64,000 nucleotides of DNA, taken from positions 899,292 through 963,291 of the forward strand of contig NC_068360.1 of the NCBI RefSeq assembly GCF_020536995.1. Direction: 5' to 3'. Every line of letters begins with the position of its first letter. Positions within the stretch are counted from its first letter, which is position 1. Both the position numbers and the translations under genes were made by a program. The DNA is from Dreissena polymorpha (lineage: Eukaryota; Mollusca; Bivalvia; Myida; Dreissenidae). The notes beneath the pieces are model-generated. The model worked only from the letters and a program-made list of their open reading frames with translations. It was not told the DNA's origin and did not search any database. This document shows, piece after piece, positions 49,401-61,400 of this stretch.

Positions 49401-52400
49401 TTTTAAAACATTACATTTTCTACCATGCATTATCTATTATTTTAACTTGCATCTTAACCCATTCTAGCTCACTAGCAAAGTGAATATGACTATATGTAAC
49501 CATCATAAAACCAGTACAGTCTACAAGTAACACGCAGTCTGTTCAGGTTTGATGATATGTGCTGCTCATCAGTACCGGGGTATCTTAGGTTTTGAAATTA
49601 AGCTTGATAGCTTTAACCTAGTAAGGAGGGCCTTATTAAATTTAATTTTCCAAGGGTCTACAAGCACGACAAAGTGTCTATATAAGCGGGAATGGGTGAA
49701 TAACCAATACTATGTACACGATTTGTAAATAATCAATACATGCCAGTACGTACATCAAACTGAAGTACAGACATTGGCCCCACATTGAGGTCTCGTGTGA
49801 TCACAGAGTGCTCCCCCATGTCATGCCCTTGACGGAATACGAGCGCTGTCTGTCCAGCCCCCATGCTGTCAGATCTAGCCATACAGACGTCATATTGGTA
49901 AAGCAATTCCTTAATTATTATACAAGTATCTTCTTATATTCTATAATATTACACTCAAGATGATAATATGCTAAATGATAAATATAATGAAATATAATTT
50001 ACAGTATTGGTGACATATTTCACCTGATTATGCTAGGCATACACACATAGCATATGCGCAAATATGCTTAGTACTTAACGATCCACAATATTGTTGAAAA
50101 TAAATTTCTGATTTCCCTCTGAAAACCAAGCCTATGTAGCTTTAAAGTGGTTTCAACCCCTAATTCTTTGCATTGCCCATTCTAAGTGCTGACCCTGCTC
50201 AATCATTTTTCTGTTTTATGTATGTGTAGTTCTGACTTGGATATGTGTATTTCTGACTTGGATATGTGTATTTCTGTCTTGGATATGTGTAGTTCTGACT
50301 TGGATATATGTAGTTCTGACTTGGATATGTGTATTTCTGACTCGGATATGTGTATTTCTGTCTTGGATATGTGAAGTTCTGACTTGGATATATGTAGTTC
50401 TGACTTGGATATGTGTAGTTCTGACTTGAATATGTGTAGCTCTGACTTGGATATGTGTAGTTCTGACTTGGATATATGTAGTTCTGACTTGGATATGTGT
50501 AGTTCTGACTTGGATATGTGTAGTCCTGACTTGGATATGTGTAGTTCTGACTTCGATGTTTAGTTCTGACTTTGATATGTGTAGTTCTGACTTGGATATG
50601 TGTAGTTCTGACTTGGATATGTGTAGTTCTGACTTGGATATGTGTAGTTCTGACTTGGATATGTGTAGTCCTGATTTGGATATGTGCAGTTTTGACTTGA
50701 GCATGTGTAGTCCTGACTTGCATATGTGTAGTTCTGACTTCGATGTTTAGTTCTGACTTTGATATGTGTAGTTCTGACTTGGATATATGAAGTTCTGACT
50801 TGGATATGTGTAGTTCTTACTTGGATATGTGTAGTCCTGACTTGGATATGTGTAGTTCTGACTTCGATGTTTAGTTCTGACTTTGATATGCGTAGTTCTG
50901 ACTTGGATATGTGTAGTTCAGACTTGGATATGCTTAGTTCTGACTTGGATATGTGTTGCTCTGACTTAGATATGTGTAGTTCTGACTGAGATTTGTGTAG
51001 TTCTGAATTTGATATGTGTAGTTCTGACTTTGATATGTGTAGTTCTGACTTTCATATGTGTAGTTCTGACTTGGATATGAGTAGTTCTCACTTGGATATG
51101 TGTATTTCTGACTTGGATATGTGTATTTCTGTTTTGGATATGTGTAGTTCTGACTTGGATTTATGTAGTTCTGACTTGGATATGTGTATTTCTGACTTGG
51201 ATATGTGTATTTCTGTCTTGTATATGTGCAGTTCTGACTTGGATATATGTAGTTCTGACTTGGATATGTGTAGTTCTGACTTGGATATGTGTAGCTCTGA
51301 CTTGGATATGTGTAGTTCTGACTTGGATATATGTAGTTCTGACTTGGATATGTGTAGTTCTGACTTGGATATGTGTAGCTCTGACTTAGATATGTGTAGT
51401 TCTGACTGAGATTTGTGTAGTTCTGAATTTGATATGTGTAGTTCTGACTTTGATATGTGTAGTTCTGACTTGGATATGTGCAGTTCTGACTTGGATATGT
51501 GTAGTTCTGACTTGGATATGTGTAGTTCTGACTTGGGTATGTGTAGTTCTGACTTGGATATGTGTAGTTCTGACTTGGATATGTGAAGTTCTGACTCGGA
51601 TATGTGCAGTTCTGACTTGGATATGTGTAGTTCTGATTTGGATATGTGTAGTTCTGACTTGGATATGTGTAGTTCTTACTTTGATATGTGTAGTTCTGAC
51701 TTGGATATGTGTTGTTCTGACTTGGATATGTGTAGCTCTGACTTGTATACATGTAGTTCTCACTTGGATATGTGTAGTCCTGACTTGGATATGTGCAGTT
51801 CTGACCTGGATATGTGTAGTTCTGACTTGGATATGTGTAGTTCTGACTTGGATGTGTAGTTCTGAGTCAGATATGCAATTGGTATCAGTAATTTGCTGTC
51901 ACGAAAAGACAAGTAGATGGTAACATAACGTTCCTCATAATGATTCTTGAGTTTCTTTGTTACTAAATATCATGGACATTATTATTTGATGGAGTTGCCT
52001 TGAAAGTGCATTTATAGATGATAAGGTGTATGTCAGAGTCTCAGTTGTTGTGGCAAACTGTCCATTTACCTCCCATACAATCTTCACTAAGGTCAAGTGT
52101 GGTGGAATATTTTACCTGGTGTTCTGTTCACAATAGGAGTCCAACTCGCCATCATTCACAAAGAGCCAGGATGTATCGCTGGTACCACTCTCAAAGTTGT
52201 CAGACATAGAGCTGGGATTCATCATCATGCGTCCAATGAACAGGTTGTCTACAGCCCAGGTTGACAGCATCTTACCTGGGGTTGATAATATTGATAATTA
52301 ATTATTATAATTTGAATGTTTATGTTGCTTGGCAACGCTCTGACATATTCGCGCTTCACAGGCTGAGACGACACATTCTGCCTGGATAAGAGTCTTGTTA

Positions 52401-55400
52401 GAAGACACTTCCTCCACACTAAAAAAAGTCCAAACTTTCATAAAAGTGGAAAGTGTGGTCCTTGATAATTTTTAGCGGACTGCACAGGCTTATCTGGGAC
52501 AATACTTTACGCATGTGCATTTAATCACGGATTTCCAAACATGGAGCTCAATTTTATATTATTGGAAATAATAATAAAATTTAATACACGCTAAAGTGTA
52601 CATTTGGTTAAATTTTCATAAGGTAAAGTTATTATCTTATTAGCATTAATTCTAACATAATTAGAAGAATATAACTGTGTGTTTGTTTCACAACAACTTA
52701 ATATAATGTCCTGGCCAAACTGAACGGTATCCATCTGCAAAAAACGATATACAATTTTAAGAAAATTCTCCATGTAATGTACACGGTAAGATTTATTTTT
52801 TAAGTTTGTATACCTGGGCTGTGAGGCTGCCAGAATCGCAGTCTAGTGGAGTTGTATCGGGCATCCATGGGTAACTCAATACTGAAGAACCTACAGAGTA
52901 AAGTAAAGCAATCTGATATTGTATGGCTAGTTAATTAACTTTCAATCACTATATTTAAAAATAAAACAAATGCACCTTTTCTTCTTTTCATGTTCAAATA
53001 TGAATTAAAAAATAAAACAAGACATGAACCCATGAGGTATGGATGCCCTCACATTCCACATATCTACAAACATTCTATATATGTTAAATCGAGCTGTATT
53101 GGCTAAATGTGATTGTTAACCTCTAAGTGTGACAGTGATCTACGAGGTAATGAGACAGATGATAAATGCCACACTCAGTCTCCCCATGGTGGTCATTTGT
53201 GGTAAGTCAATTTAAATTGCATGAGGAGTGACAAAGTTACAGTGCCTACAAGCTGTTTCTTTGCAACATTTGACCTTGAAGTGTGACCTTGACTTGACAT
53301 GCATTCTACTCACGGTGGTCATTTTTGTAAGATATTTCAAAATTGCATGATGAATGACAAAGTAAACAAGAGATGTGTTTGTCAGAAACACAATGCCCCC
53401 TACTGCACCGCTTTGAAGCCATATATTTGACCTTGAAGGATGACCTTGACCTTTCACCACTCAAAATGTGCAGCTCCATGAGATACACATGCATGCAAAA
53501 TATCAAGTTGCTATCTTCAATAATGCAAAAGTTATTGCAAAACTTTAACCTTGTTATTGCAAAACTTTAACAAAGGTTAAAGTTTTGGGACACACAAATA
53601 CAATGACAGACAGACAGACAGACAGGCCAAAAACAATATACCCTCTCTTCTTCAAAGAAGGGGGCATAAAAATCTGCACAAGATAGACCAAATTTGAGTT
53701 CAGAATTCTAAGTGTGACCTTGGCATTTAAGGTAGGGAGACTATTGTTACGTGAAATGTGTCTTCTTATGATGGTTTGCATTTGTGCAAAGTTATGTTAA
53801 AATTAAAATCTATTAATGTTTGGCTAAAAATGACTTAGTATGCTGTTTTATGGCCAAATTTGACCTTTAACATTTTTTTCTAGAATGGTACGTAGCTCAC
53901 TTAAAGGGACTGTCAACCAGATTGACAAAAAAAGAAAAGTTTTAAAATACTGTCGTGATATTTTAATCAATATAAACTTATAATTGTAAAAAATACTGGT
54001 ATATGACATTACTTGAAAAAGTTGTTAAGTTTTCATATTTTCAGTATATTCAGTAATACAATTTTACTGGGTTTGTCTACCAGGTGTCTATCAGGTAACT
54101 ACCAGTTAACTATAAATAACGCAAGTAGATTGAGCGTCATGTGGTAAACCCATGTATGCAACTTGTGCATGCATAGTGAATTGTATATATTTTATATATA
54201 AAATTATCAATTTATGTGCGTTATTTATAGTGAGTATATCGTTATATCAGCTATTTTCGTGATGTACTTTCGATTTCACATCGCAAAATTTTATTACCGA
54301 ATATACTAAAAATATGAACTTTTTTCAAGTAATGTAATATACCAGTCGTGATATTTTAATCAATATAAACTAATAATTGTAAAGAAATACAGTATTTCAG
54401 ACCTTTTCTGTTTTCGTCAATCTGGTTGACAGTCCCTTTAAATACCAAAACCACCATTAATTATTGTCAATATGCAATGACAGAACTATGCAAAACTTTG
54501 CAGTTTTGTTTAAAAAAAACCTCAGTTTACCTTGCTATGGTGTCATTCCTGTAGTGCAGCTCTTTGAGAAGTTTCCACGTAATCCCTCCATTTGTGGAGA
54601 ACTGGAGCAGCACACTGTCCTTCCTAGGCCACTCCATCTTGGATCCATTGCATCCAAACAGGAAGTAGAATTCTACCGAGGTCAGCATCGTGGTGTCAAG
54701 GTCTCGAGTGACTGCCATGCGGAGTTGATCCTTGAAAGGCCAGTAAATTATAAATAGCCAAAACTGGCTTGTCTGTACATGTTGGAATATATACATGAAC
54801 AAGATGCGTTTGTGAAACACAATGTCCCCCTATATGACGTTTGACCTTGAAGGATGACCTTGAACTTGTGAAGGATGACCTTGACCTTGACCACTCAAAA
54901 TGTGCAGCTCCATGAGATACACATGCATGCCAAATATCAAGTTGCTATATTCAATATTGCAAAAGTATTCATAAAATAAACGATTTGGGCCACATATATT
55001 TGACCTCTGACCTTGAAGGATGACCTTGACCTTGACATTTCACCACTCAAAATGTGCAGCTCCATGAGATGCATGTGCATGCCAAATATCAAGTTGCTAT
55101 CTTCAATATTGCAAAAGTATTCATAAAATAAGCGATTTGGGCCACATATATTTGACCTCTGACCTTGAAGGATGACCTTGACCTTCACCTTTCACCACTC
55201 AAAATGTGCAGCTCCATGAGATACACATGCATGCCAAATATCAAGTTGCTATCTTCAATATTGCAAAAGTAATCATAAAATGAGCGATTTTGGCCATATA
55301 TATTTGACCTCTGACCTTGAAGGATGACCTTGACCTTGACCTTTCACCACTCAAAATGTGCAGCTTCATAAGATACACATGCATGCCAAATATGAAGTTG

Positions 55401-58400
55401 CTATCTTCAATATAGCAAAAGTTATTGCAAAATGTTAAAGTTGGCGCAAACAGACAGACAGACCAACAGACCAACAGACAGGGCAAAAACAATATGTCCC
55501 CCACTACTATAGTGGGGGACATAAGAAATGATAATATTAAGGTCTACAACACAAATGCCAATGAGTTTTTTTACAATGTCCAGATTTGGCCTTAAAGGGA
55601 TCTTTTCACTGTTTGGTAAATTGACAAAATTGAAAAAAGTTGTTTCAGAATCGCAAATTTTTAGTTTAGTTATGATATTTGTGAGGAAACAGTATTACTG
55701 AACATTTGCCATGGTCTAATATAGCCATTATATGCATCATTTTACGATTTAAAAACCTAAAATTATAAAGCGTTGCAACGCGAAACGATTGACTAATTTA
55801 GAGAGTTCTGTTGTTGTTGTTTAAATATGTGAAACTACGAATATTCCTTATATAGCGTATAAATTACGCAAATATGGATGCTTGACCGGATAGCTCAGTT
55901 GGCTAATGCGTTTTGACTTCAGGATTCCGGGGGTCACTGGTTTGAGCCCTGCTGCGGGCTACTTTTTTTTCCTTTTTAAATTATTTTTTTTATATTTTAC
56001 TGGAGCGTTTAAAATTTAATGTTTACATTTATCAATATAAAGCATTTAATGACAAACTTCAAAACATGCCAAAATCTGTGAAAAGGCCCCTTTAATACTA
56101 TAACACTTATGATGTGTATGACCATACATAACTAACAAGCATACAGCAACACTAATATTCGTGACATAATTTCTTAAATTCTTTGGAATAAGGAAGGTTG
56201 TTGTTGGCTGAATTTACACAAATTTATCTTACCACACAATTTCTATTATTCTGGAAGTGACTCGTGTTAATTACAAAATTGAAGTCTATAGTGTGTTAAT
56301 ATGCTTTGACATTCTTCAAACTTTGATTTTTTTCCAGCTTATGAAAAGCCGTTAATTTAGTATGTATTTTATTATTTGACTTTCCAACAATATCTCATGT
56401 TTTATGCAAAAAAAAGTTGAAAAATCTCCATATGTATAGAAATACCTCAAGGTTGAATTGAGTAGGTAATACATTATAAAGTGCATATTCATAATTATAT
56501 TTCCTAATAAAAACATAACAAAAACATATTGGTTACTTGAAAGACCAACAATTAACACACCAAACAGCAAACTAATCCCACTTAGGTTGGCATGTTCCGG
56601 TGGATTTGATGTCAGCCTAGAAACCAAGAGGTCATGGGTTTCATACCCACTGTGAAAGTTTTCTTAAGATCACCCCAAAAACTTATAGTACTGGATCTAC
56701 CCCAAAAATCTACTAGAAAGAGTTTCAAATAGCCTTTGGCTTTCGATGCAATCGAGCTTAAATAAATAGGTTAAACTAAACTAACCCCAGTAAAGGTCAG
56801 AGCATTGCCACTGATGAGTGTCCCACAAATATTTGAAGTCTCAGCACCATACACTTCCAACCAATTGTCAGTTTTTGGTTTGTCACGATTAAAATCATCC
56901 CTCAGCATCATGGGTAGGGGTCTGGATGCCACACAGTATTCTCCAGCATAACCATCATCACACCTAGAGAGCATTTAAAAGCAACATGGGAAGGGGTCTT
57001 GAGGCCGCTCAGAATGATTCCACATAGGAATGGTCCCGCCTAGAGAGGATTCAACACTCAACCATGCTTAGTTTCTAATGTATATGGCTATATTCATATG
57101 TGTTTAGTGTCGACCCGGATCAACCTGTGCAATCTACAAAGGCTAATCAGGGATGACACTTTCCACCTTGACTGGATATTTGTTAAGAAGCGACTTCCTT
57201 TAAATGGAAAATTTAGTAAAAGTGTGAAGTGTCATCGCTGATTATCCTGTGCAGGCTGCACAGGCTAATCTGGGACAACACTATACATACTTAAATTAAG
57301 ACCAGTTTTCCATGAGAATGGCTCCTGTGCAAATGTTATGTTTGCTAGACTGAAGTCAACCGTACCAGATAATATAATATATGCAGGGCTCAGCCAACAG
57401 AGAAGTGGTTTCTGTTCATCATTAAATCAACTCTTCACTTATTTTATCCCCTTCATTACACCATGCCCATCATCATTATGATTTATCAGAAACAACTCAC
57501 ATTTGGCATTTTAGGGGAAAACTTGAACAAATATAAACAAAAACACATTAGTGTAAACGTTGTGTTTTTATTATATTTAACTTAATTAAATTAATATATT
57601 ATTGGTAAATTTCTGACTCAAAGTAAATCTCAAAAGGAGTAGAAGTCACTTCCTGTTCACGTAATTAGAGGGAGAAGTTAATAATTACATGGAGAAGTTA
57701 TCTCCCATGACTCCCTCACAGCTGAGCCCTGTTACGCTAATAATTGATAATAAATGCTAGAAACATTTGGGATACTAACAAGTCTTCTTTGGAAATACAA
57801 TTGCAAAATTTATACGTAACATATTTACAATACATACTTTAATGCAACTAAATTTCAATTACTTATGTCAGTCAAATAATATATATGCCATTTAGTAAAC
57901 TTTCCGAAAACTATTTCCAAAAAAAAAACATTGAATAAAGATACAACTTAGAGAGAAATAATCTAAAACCGTCGACAAGTACCATAATGAAATACAGAAA
58001 ACTGAGACACCAGTGCACCACAAAAGTTAAAATGCACAATGAATTAAGTATTTAAAATTTGCCTTAGTTCATTTGCACATAACTCTGCACAGAATATCAC
58101 AACATGCACACAAATTATGTTTTGCACTTCTACATAGCATACACAACACATATATAAAGTTTCATGTTGGTAGAAAGATAACTTAGAAACAAGTTTGTGG
58201 CACAAATTGTACATGTGCACAGTGACAGACCAACATGTGCAGCATGATATACAAACAAGTGAAGCATGGCAGAGCATCAGACAGACTGACTGCATGATTC
58301 TTGTATACCCCCACAAACTAATTTCCTTCTTAGATTGTACATAATTATGAAAATGGAATGGGCACATGCATACGTTGTAACATGTTAACTACTCACACAA

Positions 58401-61400
58401 AGGTCCCTTGGTTACAGTAACCATGTAAACTTCTCACATAAAGGTCCTTGGTTACAGTAACCATGTCAGTTACTCACACACAGATCCCTTGGTTACAGTA
58501 ACTATATCAACTACTCAAACACAGGTCCTTTGGTAACAGTAACTATGTCAACTACTCACACACAGATCCCTTGATTACAGACACCATGTCAACTACTCAC
58601 ACACACATGTCCCTTTGTTACAGTAACCGTTACAACTACTCACACACAGCTCCTTGGATACATTAAATATGTCAACTACTCACACCCAGGTCCTTTAGTT
58701 ACAGTAACCATGTCAACTACTCACACACAGGTCCCTTGTTTACAGCAACCATGACAACTACTCACACACAGTTCCCCTAGTTACAGGTTACCATGTCAAC
58801 TACTCACACACAGGTCCCTTTGTTACAGTAACCATGCCCAGAACACAGCCACGGGCAACCATCGCCCAGGTACACGTTATCCAGGGCCCAAACGTTACCA
58901 CTGGGCGTCTGGCTGTGTTGTTGCCAGCGGAAACGGGTAGCAGGGGATCTGAAAACACAGGGAAAGTGATCCTGCGTTGTTATAAATTTTATTTTTAATT
59001 ATGATGTGGTGATTCCAAAACAAAACTTCAGTTTTTGGCATGTTGCCAACAGAAACAAGTTGCATGGGATCTGAGACGGCAATAGAAATTATTAAGTCAT
59101 AAATATTATTTTTCAGGTGACAAATGTTACAAATGATTCCAAAAACAAACATTCAGTTGAAAGTCAGCAAATAGTAAACAAAAGTTACAATAAATGATCA
59201 CATTAAATATGTAGAACCACATTTGAATAACAATTTCCCAATCAACTAGTACTATTTTTTTTTAAATAACAAATCCCTTTTAGTAAGATAACTATGCTTA
59301 CACTGCCCCCTGTGGAAGATTCACGGATATTCTGGTCCAATTCTGATGCTGGTCGGACATGTAGTCGCTCTTAAGGTGATAACCATCGCACTCGTAACTG
59401 GGCGGGGCACATTCTGATGTGACCGTCTGCCAGTCCCTGCCCATGTTGGTAGAGTACTCAAGCATAACGCCATATAGCGTGTCATACAGGGAGTCACAGC
59501 CCATGGCGATGTCAAACTGCAGGAACGTTGAAGGTGTCACATGGTAGTCCCAGGTCTCTGCATAACGCTTGCCTATGGTTATAAATAATTTAACTGAATG
59601 AAAATATGAATTTTATAAACAACATTGTTTTAAAAATAGCTTGATCTAACTTGAAACTATTAGCATGGAACATCTTAGAATATTATGATCCAATTTGCTC
59701 TACTACCATAGAAACTGTTTCACTAAGCTCCCATACATGAGTAATAACTTATGCATGCAACTGATAGCGAATAGTTTACAAGGGCCTATGGAAAACGTGT
59801 CATGATGTCTGACACATATGTTATAAAGGGTAATTCACAAGTACTATACATGTTATGTGCATTATTTTAACATTCGAAAAAAAAAATTAAATACTCTTTT
59901 TGCCAAAGAATAATCTTTGAAAAAATTTGTATAACTATAGTTTTATCAGCTTTATGTTCAAACAATTATTTTAAATTAATATAATGAAATAAAAGGCTAA
60001 AGCTTATAAAATTGAAAAAACTAGAATTATGTCACAGACACTGATGCCCTTTCAACACATGATTGGACATTGGCAAATCCACCACATATTGTACAGTGGT
60101 CAAAAAGACAATAGATCTTCCAAAACTGGTAGCTGACGAATTCCCTTCTGATACAAATATCTAACTCATTTTGATAACAGATGGACAAGCGTACTTCTTG
60201 ATGCCGCCCACGTCATGGAGGCATAAACATTGATGACATCAAAAAGGCATGAAAAACACTCAAAAGGCATAACATTATACACAAAACACCTGATACCTCC
60301 ATTCCTGCTGAATTCCAGGGCATTTCCCTTGGAGTTGCAAGTGATCCTGGGCACTGCACTTTCTGTCTGGTACCATGTGAACATGTCTGGCATCATGCCA
60401 GCAAAATCGTCTTGAAAACCAGCCAAGTTTGTCTCGTTTACGCCAATTGACACACTGTCCAGTCCGAATTCTGCCTTCTTCATACCTGAAATTTTTTATC
60501 TGACCAATTGAGCTTGTTCTGATAAAACTGGGGTTATTGCACTGGCTTATCAGGGACGACACTTTTCTGATTTATGGCATTTTTCGTTTAAAGGAAATCT
60601 CTTCTCAGCAAAAATCCAGTTTAAGTGGAATGTGTTGTCTCACATGATAAGCTTGTGTGGACTGCACAGGCTAATCTGGGATGACACTTTATTATATACC
60701 TGTTCAATGCTTTTAACAAAATACAGGTTGTATCAATCGTTGAAATAAAAAATCCCGTACCGTTTTAGTCATTGTTTTGTCAGTTTTGTTAAAGTAAAAA
60801 ATACATTTGTTAACTGTTTTCGTTAGTTGTTGTATATAATAAAAGGAATATTACGCTAGTCAATTGTTCCAAGAGTTTGTTTCACTCTCGTGGCTTGTGC
60901 TATTTCGCATCACACGAGAGGCGGAGATACGTCATCACACAAGCCACTCGAGTGATACCAACTCTTGGATCAATTGACTAGCGTAATATTCTGTATTTAT
61001 GCACATGCATTGAGTCTAGTTTTCCCAGAACGAGATTCAATTAATCATCTATTTACTTCAGTTACATGTAATGTCCAATAGAGTGTAGAGTGAATAACTG
61101 CTTTTCAATATAAATCTGTTAATAGGACCACATAAAACTTGCATAATAATAGATTAGAAATAGTTTCCAAGCTCGAACATAGCAGTAGAAATACAAGAAC
61201 AAGTTAAATTTAAACTTATCCGTAGAATTTATTACTCAAACTGCCAATCATTTAGTGAGGTACGAAAGCAGTGAACAGTTTACCAGTAGAGAGCAGCATT
61301 GTTAAATCATAATTCATTGACTGAGATTCTAAAATAAAACAGTATAATCTTGAAACAATCATTTTTCATCTCTATGCACTAAGACATTCATATACTACAT

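Noticed and set aside
50199-51923. Several frames of 80-270 codons with repeating SSDLDMC or YTYPSQN
   Set aside because: By-products of the 21-bp satellite, open on both strands at once.
55884-55962. A functional tRNA gene
   Set aside because: A and B boxes are present, but the acceptor stem and anticodon arm do not fold convincingly, and it lies inside a mobile element.
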